Translations under genes and position numbers: made by a program
Assembly: GCA_963765625.1 (NCBI GenBank)
Contig: CAVXXD010000006.1
Span: forward strand, 372,001 to 436,000
Length of the DNA: 64,000 bases
DNA from: CAVXXD01 sp963765625
GTDB lineage: Bacteria > Actinomycetota > Geothermincolia > Geothermincolales > Geothermincolaceae
Direction: 5' to 3'
Part shown: one piece after another, positions 23,342 through 30,032 of the stretch
How the letters are laid out: every line of letters starts with the position of its first letter
How positions within the stretch are numbered: the stretch's first letter is position 1
Notes under the pieces: generated by a model
Seen by the model: only the letters and a program-made list of their open reading frames with translations
What the model was told of the DNA's origin: nothing
Database searches by the model: none

Positions 23342-23472
23342 GCGCTTCTCCAATCACTTCTCCAATCACAAACTTCCGCTTTAACTAATATCTATTTGTA
23401 GATTAGCACAGTAGAATGATTATTTGCTAATGTGATTGGAGTGGATGGAATTATGGAAGGGAGGATGTTGTC
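23342..23472. promoter_or_regulatory. divergent arsR/ahpD-like promoter region with nested repeats
   Basis: The region has a tandem 12-bp direct repeat CTTCTCCAATCA (23345-23356 and 23357-23368), which also duplicates the ArsR translation start zone. TCCAATCACA at 23361-23370 returns as an exact inverted copy at 23431-23440. Between them, ATCTA-TTTG-TAGAT (23390-23403) is a short dyad in an AT-rich stretch resembling the inverted repeat at 20463. It likely contains both divergent promoters and the ArsR autoregulatory operator. Confidence 0.5.
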
Positions 23473-23796
23473 ATGAGAATGTTAGAGGAATTCTTTCCGG
23501 AGTTTACTCAGAAGCTGGACGAGATCGATCAACTCTATCTGGAAAAAAGAATGATTGACGAAAAGACATATCAATTTATCTGCTTTGCCCTTTCGATCAA
23601 AGGCCGCTCTAAGCCTTGCGTGCTCAAACATTTCAAAGGCGCGCTCGAAGCCGGAGCTACGGTCCAGGAGCTGTCTTATATCTTCGCATTGACGATGCGC
23701 GAAGCAGCGGGAGCGGATGATTGCTGGACGCATGACGTTCTCGGGGATTGGCAGGATATTGTTGCCGGAAAAACAAGCTGTGACTGTAAGAAGTAG
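23473..23796 (+). CDS. carboxymuconolactone decarboxylase/AhpD-like protein without the CxxC pair
   Basis: 107 residues from ATG 23473 with GGGAGG upstream. KRMIDEKTYQFICFALSIKG and KHFKGALEAGATVQELSYIF match the AhpD/CMD helical fold. The usual redox motif CxxCxxxH is not intact: the region reads MREAAGADDCWTHD, with one Cys and the His. The tail has CDC. It may be a structural or binding member rather than a peroxiredoxin reductase. It is divergent from arsR and followed after six bases by an Fe-S protein gene. Confidence 0.75.
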   Translation: MRMLEEFFPEFTQKLDEIDQLYLEKRMIDEKTYQFICFALSIKGRSKPCVLKHFKGALEAGATVQELSYIFALTMREAAGADDCWTHDVLGDWQDIVAGKTSCDCKK

Positions 23797-23802
23797 ACCG
23801 GC

Positions 23803-24612
23803 ATGAGAAGACCGGGCTTGATCGATATCGCCAGGACCCGCCGTTCGGGCCGGGTGATGATGCGGATTATCGAGGACGCGTTCCGGGCGACCCGGCTTCC
23901 GTTGATAGGAAAGCTGCCGCTCCTGGGAGAAAAATACAACAACATGCGATGGCTGCCCGTCAACGAAGGCATCCGGATGCATGAGGACGCCCCCATGCCG
24001 GCCGACATCATCTACCGCTTTATCGACGAAGCCTCACGCCGGGCCATCCTGAACAATTGCGAGTGCCGTAAGGTCTATGATTGCCGGCATCACCCCACCG
24101 ACATCGGCTGCCTCTTCCTGGGAGATTCCGCCTGCGAAGGGCCCCCCGGCATGTTCCGCGAAGCCAGCGTCGAGGAGGCCAGGGAACACGTGGGCCGGGC
24201 ACTGGAAGCGGGGCTGGTGCCGATGGTCGGCAAGAACTTCATAGACAACGTCCTCTTCGGTATCAAGGAGCGCCACAAGCTGCTGTCGATCTGTTTCTGC
24301 TGCGAGTGCTGCTGCATCAGCCGGTACGTACGGCATTCTCCTTCCAGGGTGATAGATTCGACATTTCCCAGGCTGGAAGGCGTCACGGTAGAGGTGACGG
24401 ATGAATGCACCGGCTGTGGCACCTGCGTGGACCACTGCTACATACAGGCGATGCATGTCGTCGGGGGCAGGGCGGTGATGGCCGAATCCTGCCGTGCCTG
24501 CGGGCGCTGCGCGACCGCTTGCCCCAACCATGCCATCAGGGTAAGCATCGACGACCCCGAATATCTGAATAAGTGCTACGACCAGATACGCTCCTTGATC
24601 AAATTCGACTGA
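23803..24612 (+). CDS. Cys-rich 4Fe-4S protein with CFCCxCCC motif (paralogue 2)
   Basis: 269 residues. In order: NCECRKVYDCRHH near residue 85, SICFCCECCCIS near residue 165, and two [4Fe-4S] motifs, CTGCGTCVDHCYIQ and CRACGRCATACPNH, in the last 70 residues. The dense Cys stretch plus double ferredoxin domain repeats the layout of the proteins at 717 and 24644. The family appears in many anaerobes without known reaction; the extra CxCR and CCxCCC sites suggest a second, non-standard metal site. It is co-directional with its paralogue 31 bases downstream. Confidence 0.82.
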   Translation: MRRPGLIDIARTRRSGRVMMRIIEDAFRATRLPLIGKLPLLGEKYNNMRWLPVNEGIRMHEDAPMPADIIYRFIDEASRRAILNNCECRKVYDCRHHPTDIGCLFLGDSACEGPPGMFREASVEEAREHVGRALEAGLVPMVGKNFIDNVLFGIKERHKLLSICFCCECCCISRYVRHSPSRVIDSTFPRLEGVTVEVTDECTGCGTCVDHCYIQAMHVVGGRAVMAESCRACGRCATACPNHAIRVSIDDPEYLNKCYDQIRSLIKFD

Positions 24613-24643
24613 GAAGCACTCTGGAAGCGGGAAAGGATGAACG

Positions 24644-25654
24644 ATGGGCGGATTGTTAGAAGAAGACGGGAGACCGGGTAACGTCGACGAGAAGGGCAAC
24701 GTCCTCTTCCTCGACGAGGACCGCATGCGCCGCAAGGAGAAGCCCGGCAAGAAGATATACCGGCCGTGGAGTGACCCGTTCGGCATCCTCGACGCGTTCG
24801 TCAATGCCGCGGCGATACGCCGGTGGAACTACTGGGTCATCCACTACGGCTTTCCGTACCTCCGCAAGGGAATCGAGCTCTTCGGCAGGCTGGGCCCGTT
24901 CGGGTCGAGGGTTTTCAAGCACGGGGCCATGCTGGCGCCAGAGTCGAAGGCGTACACCACCGGCACCGTCTACAACCTGAACGTGGACCTGGAGGACCAG
25001 GCCAGGAATGTCACCCTGCCCATTGACTTCGTCAGGGAGGCTGTCCTGAACGCCGAGTACGTCGCGGGCATGAACCAGTGCTTCTGCCGCGACGGCTATA
25101 ACTGCGGCGACTACCCGCACGACCTGGGGTGCCTGTTTTTAAACGGCAGCGGGCGCGCGGTCGTCGAACACGGCATCGCGACCGAGTTCACCAGGGAGCA
25201 GGCGCTCGAGCGCATCGACCGCGCCGCCGGGCTCGGGCTGGTATGCCAGGCACTCTGGGTGCAGGTGGAGCGGTTTCTGTGGGGACTTACCAGCGACAAG
25301 ATGAACGAGTTACTGGAGATATGCTTCTGCTGCCCGTGCTGCTGTGCCGGCCTGAGCCTGTGCATTGCCGGGGACCGCAACGTGAAACAGAGGTTCGCCC
25401 CCAGCGGCTGGACCGCCGTGTGCGACCGTGAGACGTGCGACGGCTGCCGCGATTGCGCCCCGCACTGCCCGCAGGATGCCATCAGCTTCCGCGAGGGCGA
25501 CGGCAAGCAGGTAATCGACCAGGAGGTCTGCATGGGCTGCGGTATCTGCAAGATGCATTGCCCGAACGGCGCCATCAAGATCAAGCAGACGATGCCCATG
25601 CGGGAGAGCCTGCACGCGTACTTCCTTGAGGAGGGGCGCCTCGACCTGAAATAA
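24644..25654 (+). CDS. Cys-rich 4Fe-4S protein with CFCCxCCC motif (paralogue 3)
   Basis: 336 residues. It has NQCFCRDGYNCGDYPHDLGC near residue 146, EICFCCPCCCAGLS near residue 225 and the cluster pair CDGCRDCAPHCPQD / CMGCGICKMHCPNG near the end. The N-terminal 100 residues are longer than in the 23803 paralogue and include a possible amphipathic region (YWVIHYGFPYLRKGIELF). It lies between that paralogue and an FAD oxidoreductase, so an Fe-S/flavin electron-transfer set is plausible. Confidence 0.82.
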   Translation: MGGLLEEDGRPGNVDEKGNVLFLDEDRMRRKEKPGKKIYRPWSDPFGILDAFVNAAAIRRWNYWVIHYGFPYLRKGIELFGRLGPFGSRVFKHGAMLAPESKAYTTGTVYNLNVDLEDQARNVTLPIDFVREAVLNAEYVAGMNQCFCRDGYNCGDYPHDLGCLFLNGSGRAVVEHGIATEFTREQALERIDRAAGLGLVCQALWVQVERFLWGLTSDKMNELLEICFCCPCCCAGLSLCIAGDRNVKQRFAPSGWTAVCDRETCDGCRDCAPHCPQDAISFREGDGKQVIDQEVCMGCGICKMHCPNGAIKIKQTMPMRESLHAYFLEEGRLDLK

Positions 25655-25710
25655 GATAGTCCCGCGCCCTGATTCCATGGCTTGGAGAGAAAAGACAAGG
25701 GGAGGAAAAG

Positions 25711-27246
25711 ATGAACGACGCGTGGGACGCCATAATCGTAGGAGCCGGTGTGGGAGGGCTGTCTGTCGGAGCGCTGCTGGCGAAGCAAGGCTACAAAACC
25801 CTCATCATCGAGAAGGATGACCGGGTCGGCGGCCGCGCCCTGACGCTCAGGGGCGAAGAGGTCTCGGATAAGGGAGCGGAGTGGTACGAACAATTACTGG
25901 CCGGCCAGTACACTTATCTTGCCGCGGCCAGCCCTTCCATAAAGGAGATATCGGACGGGCGAATGCTTGACGGCTATACCCTCGACCTTGGTTACCATGC
26001 TCTAAGTTGCGCGGGGGAAGGATATTTCGCGGTGATGCAGGAGCTCCTCGGCGGCTTTGGCCAGCATCCCCTGGTGATCACGCCCTGCAATTGCGCGACC
26101 TGGTTCGACGGCATGTTCATGCTCGATGCTCCCGTGCTCTCCCTGGATTTCGATCCGAGGGTGCTGGCGGACATGGAAAAACACGGCCTGAACTTCATGG
26201 ATTTCTTCGGAGACCTGGCCGGCATCACTCCCGAGCAACTCGAGGAGCTGGACAAGGTGTCGGTACAGGAGCACATGGAGAAGATAGGGTTCACCAAGAG
26301 CGACATCCTCTATGCGATCATGAAATGCAGCTGCACCCTGGCGACCACCATCAACAACCCCAACGACATATCCATCGGTGACATCATCAGGTATTTCAGC
26401 CAGGTGCTCCTTCCCCTCATCATCATGAAGGGCAAGCCCGGATATCCCGCGGGGTTCAGCGAAAGGGGCTCGGCGGCTTGGCCGGAATGCGTGGCGAAGA
26501 GGTTCGAGGAGTTCGGTGGCGAGACCAGGTTCGACACCAGCTTGAAAGGCATCGAGATAGAAGACGGCCGCGTGGTGGGGGTGACCACCGAGTCCGGGGG
26601 AAAGGAAGTATCGTTCAAGGCCCCCGTCGTCGTCTACAACCCTCCCGTGCAGGACCTGTTCAAGTACGCTGCCGATTCACACTTTCCCCCGGATTTCGTC
26701 TCGCGCGTCAAGTCGCTCTACGGGTATGGCAGTATCACCCCTTACTTCGGCTTGAACGACCTGGTGATCCCCGGGGAACATGCCGAAAGGCTGGTCAAAA
26801 CGCCCTGCGTCGTCAAGAAGGAAGAGGGCTTCGACTGGGACATCTACATGGCATGGAACGTCCAGTCATATCTCGATCCGACCTGTGCCCCCGCGGGCAA
26901 GCACCTGTTGACCGCATACCTTCCCGTGACGGAGCAAGAGTCCCTGGACCCCGTCAAGGTAAAGAAGATAATCGACGCCGTCCCGGACTTCTTTGAATCC
27001 GTCTACCCCGGCTTCAAGGAGTCCGTCGACTGGGAACTGTATCCGGTCTGCTGGAAGCTGGAAGGCGTCGCCAAAAGCGTCAGCCAGGCGGGCAGCCTCA
27101 AGCCGGACGTCAAGGCTCCCGGCGTGGAGGGGCTTTATTTCGCGGGGGACACGGTCAGGTCATACGGCGTAGGCATGGACGGCGCCTGCTCCAGCGGGAT
27201 CCTCTGCGCCTCGGCGATCACGGGCGAGGATTTCGGCGTTCACTGA
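25711..27246 (+). CDS. FAD-dependent phytoene-desaturase/amine-oxidase-type oxidoreductase
   Basis: 511 residues from ATG 25711 with GGGGAGG upstream. IIVGAGVGGLSVGALLAKQG at residues 8-27 and DDRVGGRALTLRG form the FAD site, and GLYFAGDTVRSYGVGMDGAC near the C-terminus contacts FAD. The fold is that of CrtI-like desaturases and prenylcysteine-type oxidases. No carotenoid or quinone genes are adjacent; its neighbours are two Cys-rich Fe-S proteins, suggesting a ferredoxin-coupled saturation or desaturation reaction. Substrate unknown. Confidence 0.8.
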   Translation: MNDAWDAIIVGAGVGGLSVGALLAKQGYKTLIIEKDDRVGGRALTLRGEEVSDKGAEWYEQLLAGQYTYLAAASPSIKEISDGRMLDGYTLDLGYHALSCAGEGYFAVMQELLGGFGQHPLVITPCNCATWFDGMFMLDAPVLSLDFDPRVLADMEKHGLNFMDFFGDLAGITPEQLEELDKVSVQEHMEKIGFTKSDILYAIMKCSCTLATTINNPNDISIGDIIRYFSQVLLPLIIMKGKPGYPAGFSERGSAAWPECVAKRFEEFGGETRFDTSLKGIEIEDGRVVGVTTESGGKEVSFKAPVVVYNPPVQDLFKYAADSHFPPDFVSRVKSLYGYGSITPYFGLNDLVIPGEHAERLVKTPCVVKKEEGFDWDIYMAWNVQSYLDPTCAPAGKHLLTAYLPVTEQESLDPVKVKKIIDAVPDFFESVYPGFKESVDWELYPVCWKLEGVAKSVSQAGSLKPDVKAPGVEGLYFAGDTVRSYGVGMDGACSSGILCASAITGEDFGVH

Positions 27247-27265
27247 AACAGCCGGGGGGAAGGCT

Positions 27266-28291
27266 TTGTATTGCACGAACTGTGGTAAAGAGATCAAAGA
27301 AGGCTATCGCTTCTGCATGCAATGCGGGAAACCAGTCAACAATGTTGTCCCGCTGCCAAATGCAGAGGATGACGTAGAAAGGTTGATCGAGGGTCTTGGT
27401 GATGAAGACCCGAATGAGCGCCTCCAGGCTGCCGTAGATCTCGGGAGAACCGGTGACGCGAGGGCGGTGGAGCCGCTTATCAAAGCGTTAGGGGATGGGG
27501 ATATCGGCCAATTCGCCGCGGAGGCACTCGGGAGAATAGGCTGTGCGAGGGCGGTGGAGCCGCTTATCAAAGCGTTAGGGGATGGGGATCCGGATATCGG
27601 TCCATACGCCGCGGAGGCACTCGGAAAAATAGGTGGAGAAAAGGCCGCGGAGGCGCTTCTTGACGCACTCTCAGATAAGAATAGGCATGTGGACGTGCGC
27701 GGCGAATCCGCGGAGGCCCTGGGGAAGATGGGCGATACGAGGGCAATAAGGCCGCTTATTGAGGCACTGGTGAACGGGGACAAACGCTTTCGTTTAAAGG
27801 CTGCTTGTGCACTCGGCGATATTGGTGGCGACGAGGCGGTGGAGGCACTTATTGAGGCACTTGTGGATGAGGATATCGATATATGCCAACGCGCCGCGTG
27901 GTCCCTCGGCGAAATCGCCAGCGAGCGATCGGTAGAGCCGTTGATCGAAGCATTGGTGGATAGAGCGTCAGCGGCGGCGGCCGACGCGCTTGGAGCGATT
28001 GGTGACCCTCGCGCGGTAGAGCCGTTGATCGAAGCATTGAAGAATGAAGATAAAGCCGTGCGCATGGCTGCTACGGCTGCGCTCGGCGAAATCGGCAGCG
28101 AGCGATCGGTAGAGCCGTTGATTGAAGCACTAAGAGACGAGGAGTACTTTATAAGCTTTCGAGCCGCGGAAGCCCTGGGAAAAATAGGTGACCCTCGCGC
28201 GGTGGAGCCGTTAACAGCTGCGCTCAGGAACAAGGACGATAATGTAAGCAGAAGTGCAGCCGAGGCTCTCGAAAAGATACGCATGCGCTAA
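27266..28291 (+). CDS. zinc-ribbon protein with about nine PBS/HEAT-like repeats
   Basis: 341 residues from a TTG start (27266) preceded by GGGGGAAGG. The N-terminus is a zinc ribbon, YCTNCGKEIKEGYRFCMQCG. From residue 35 the protein is an array of about 31-residue helical repeats with the consensus GDxRAVEPLIEAL and AAEALGKIG, the PBS-lyase HEAT-like type. Some units are nearly identical at DNA level (27460-27505 vs 27545-27593; 27904-27951 vs 28083-28130), so copy number may have changed recently. Such proteins are usually binding scaffolds; no catalytic residues are visible. Confidence 0.85.
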   Translation: MYCTNCGKEIKEGYRFCMQCGKPVNNVVPLPNAEDDVERLIEGLGDEDPNERLQAAVDLGRTGDARAVEPLIKALGDGDIGQFAAEALGRIGCARAVEPLIKALGDGDPDIGPYAAEALGKIGGEKAAEALLDALSDKNRHVDVRGESAEALGKMGDTRAIRPLIEALVNGDKRFRLKAACALGDIGGDEAVEALIEALVDEDIDICQRAAWSLGEIASERSVEPLIEALVDRASAAAADALGAIGDPRAVEPLIEALKNEDKAVRMAATAALGEIGSERSVEPLIEALRDEEYFISFRAAEALGKIGDPRAVEPLTAALRNKDDNVSRSAAEALEKIRMR

Positions 28292-28415
28292 GGAAGGTGT
28301 TGCTCCGTCTTGTTGAAGCTTTGCTGATGAGGTTTGAACCTTATCTGCCTGAGGTACATCTTACCCAAAAGAGTTGACTGGACGAGCAGTGAGATTGTCG
28401 AAGGAGGTGAAGTGT

Positions 28416-28508
28416 ATGCCAGCTATGCAGATTTGGCTTTATGCCAATACGGACGCGAAGACCGCAAGGGAAAAAGAGGTAGAGAAAGAGCGGTCAAAGG
28501 CTAAATAA
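28416..28508 (+). CDS. 30-residue Lys/Glu-rich peptide
   Basis: ATG 28416 is placed 6 bases after AAGGAGGTGA, an essentially perfect anti-16S match. The peptide starts MPAMQIWLYANTDAKT and ends in a charged helix (EKEVEKERSKAK). A T-run hairpin follows 35 bases after the stop, so it is a self-contained transcription unit end. No family recognised; the strong translation signals are the main support. A similar WLY...AAEERKEAK ending exists in an open frame at 1933-2061. Confidence 0.5.
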   Translation: MPAMQIWLYANTDAKTAREKEVEKERSKAK

Positions 28509-28543
28509 GCCATGTGGTTCAAACCAGAAGCAGAGTTCCTTTG

Positions 28544-28568
28544 TAAAAGAAGGGGCTTTTATTTTTTT
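28544..28568 (+). terminator. rho-independent terminator after the 30-residue peptide gene
   Basis: TAAAAG and CTTTTA (28544-28549, 28556-28561) form a short stem over a 6-base loop, directly followed by a run of T to 28568. The stem is weak, but the U-tract is long and the position, 36 bases after the stop codon, fits. Confidence 0.5.
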
Positions 28569-28573
28569 AGTCC

Positions 28574-28705
28574 GAGTACCCCCCGACGGTGTCGGTGCCG
28601 GCGCCGCGATGGTTTCTGTCTTCACCACGCTGCCGGAGCCATTGGGGGTCATGTAGGTGATCTCGACGGTCACGGCGGTCGAGTTGGGGGTCTGGACCAG
28701 GGTCT
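28574..28705 (-). pseudogene. remnant of a surface-protein C-terminal repeat
   Basis: On the minus strand the sequence reads TLVQTPNSTAVTVEITYMTP, then NGSGSVVKTETIAAPAPTPS. This matches the middle of the about 110-residue repeats in the large exported protein at 30033-33647 (for example VQNTGDTDANVAITYYPEGG). There is no start, and both flanks lose the pattern, so it is a decayed piece of such a gene. The surrounding stretch from 28509 to 28963 holds otherwise only the terminator and a tRNA-flank-like sequence. Confidence 0.5.
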
Positions 28706-28816
28706 ATGCCGATGGAGTCGTGGCAAACCTGGCCATTATCCTAACGTGCCGGCTGTGGACAACATGGCATACACCGCTTCCATGTGCGCATCGCGCATCA
28801 AGGGGATAACTGCCTG

Positions 28817-28879
28817 ACGGCCCAAAGATCTTCAAGTACTGGAGTTGTTTCCTGGTTTAATTACAGGTCAAACAGCACA
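28817..28879. repeat. degenerate copy of the tRNA-Ser integration-scar flank
   Basis: This 63-bp stretch aligns by eye with 51557-51619, the sequence spanning the end of a tRNA-Ser fragment and its flank, sharing CGGCCCAA, TTCAAGT.CTGG, TAATT and GGTCA blocks (roughly 70% identity). It contains no further tRNA sequence. It may be an old attachment-site remnant. Confidence 0.3.
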
Positions 28880-28963
28880 GCCGGACGACAGTAATACTTG
28901 GAACAGAGCTTGATATAATATGTTTGCCAGGTAGGGTTTCATGTAGGGGAAAGGAGCCGAAAG

Positions 28964-29359
28964 ATGAGGAAGGCATTCTTGATAATAAGCTGTTTTCTGA
29001 TACTCGGTACACTCTTGGCAGGGTGTGGTGGGGAAAGCAGCAGTAATAACTATGGACAAGGCGAAGGTGGCCCCGGACCGGAACCAGGCACCACAACGGC
29101 TACGAACACTGGGTCGGGAAATACCGGCGTGGACCCTGATGTCCAGCAATGCAGGGACAACATTACCGCTATCTATTCGGCGGTCGGAGAATTCAAGATA
29201 CATAACAGCGGGAACGCTCCACGGAGCATGGACTCACTGGTACCGGGATACATGACGATGCCTGTGTGCCCACTCGGAGGGACCTATACATTGACGGTGG
29301 ACCAGGACGCGCCTATGGGCGTGACGGTGACCTGCTCGCTGGGACACGACCGTCCCTAA
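28964..29359 (+). CDS. small lipoprotein with pseudopilin-like C-terminal domain
   Basis: 131 residues. MRKAFLIISCFLILGTLLAGC is a textbook lipoprotein signal with Cys21 as the lipidated residue. A Gly/Thr/Pro-rich linker follows (to residue 55). The domain QCRDNITAIYSAVGEFKIHN, SMDSLVPGYM and CPLGGTYTLTV resembles the globular half of type II secretion pseudopilins (disulfide-linked, LVPGY/CPxGG). It lacks the pilin N-terminal helix, so it is probably a surface-anchored protein using that fold. Function unknown. Confidence 0.72.
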   Translation: MRKAFLIISCFLILGTLLAGCGGESSSNNYGQGEGGPGPEPGTTTATNTGSGNTGVDPDVQQCRDNITAIYSAVGEFKIHNSGNAPRSMDSLVPGYMTMPVCPLGGTYTLTVDQDAPMGVTVTCSLGHDRP

Positions 29360-29371
29360 AGCTTTTCACCG

Positions 29372-29926
29372 TTATTCTCTCCAGTATTCAGGCTTATTCA
29401 TAGCGTCAGCGCAGACAACCCTGCCCCCGGCAGAACCCAGCACGTCCGGACGAAGGGCCTGAACCATCCACGCATTCGCGTCCTTGACCGGAATAGGATA
29501 AGGCGCGTCGAATCCGAGCCGGCTCGCCGGCTTGAACCCATGACGCGGGTAGTATTCCGGATGCCCGAGGACAAACACGAGATCAACACCTGACCCGGAC
29601 AGAAGCTGCAGCCCCCTGGCAATGAGCTTCCCGCCAATCCCCCGCTTCTGGGCATCAGGGACCACTGCCAGTGGGGCCAGGATAGCGGCGTTCAAGGGTC
29701 TTTCCTTTTTCTCCAGGGATGCAGCGGTGAACAGTATGTGCCCGACGGGCTGGTCATCCTCGCAGGCAAGCAGAGACAAGAGTGGTTTCGCGGTAGGGTC
29801 ATTTAAGAGGTCCCTGACCAGTCCGGCCTCTTCATCGCCACCAAAGGCCGCGCGCTCAACAAGCAGGACGTCGTCCAGGTCCGCGTCCAATGCTTCTCTT
29901 ACGTATACCTGCTTCTCCGTTTCCAT
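29372..29926 (-). CDS. GNAT family N-acetyltransferase
   Basis: 184 residues. The acetyl-CoA pyrophosphate loop is VVPDAQKRGIGGKLIARG (Q/RxxGxG/A) near residue 90; DLVFVLGHPEYYPRHGFKPA near residue 118 is the YhbS-like signature. The N-terminus IREA-type start (VYVREALDADLDDVLLVERA) is canonical. The YhbS subgroup acetylates small molecules or protein N-termini; substrate not predictable. It stands alone between convergent neighbours. Confidence 0.88.
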   Translation of the reverse strand: METEKQVYVREALDADLDDVLLVERAAFGGDEEAGLVRDLLNDPTAKPLLSLLACEDDQPVGHILFTAASLEKKERPLNAAILAPLAVVPDAQKRGIGGKLIARGLQLLSGSGVDLVFVLGHPEYYPRHGFKPASRLGFDAPYPIPVKDANAWMVQALRPDVLGSAGGRVVCADAMNKPEYWRE

Positions 29927-29985
29927 GCCGTCACTATACCGGATACCGAATGTTTATGCCTCATTTGAGAGTGCTCTCTAACGTT

Positions 29986-30018
29986 AAGAAGGCCGCCCGT
30001 TGAGGGCGGCCTTCTTTT
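29986..30018. terminator. bidirectional rho-independent terminator
   Basis: AAGAAGGCCGCCC (29986-29998) and its exact complement GGGCGGCCTTCTT (30004-30016) form a 13-bp stem with a 5-base loop. A short T-run follows on the plus side and AA/TT on the other. It lies 15 bases beyond the stop of the large surface-protein gene on the minus strand and should end that transcript. Confidence 0.85.
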
Positions 30019-30032
30019 CATTTTCTGTCGCG

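Noticed and set aside
27455..28270. CRISPR-like or minisatellite array
   Set aside because: The periodicity is about 93 bases and in frame with a HEAT-repeat protein; no spacer structure.
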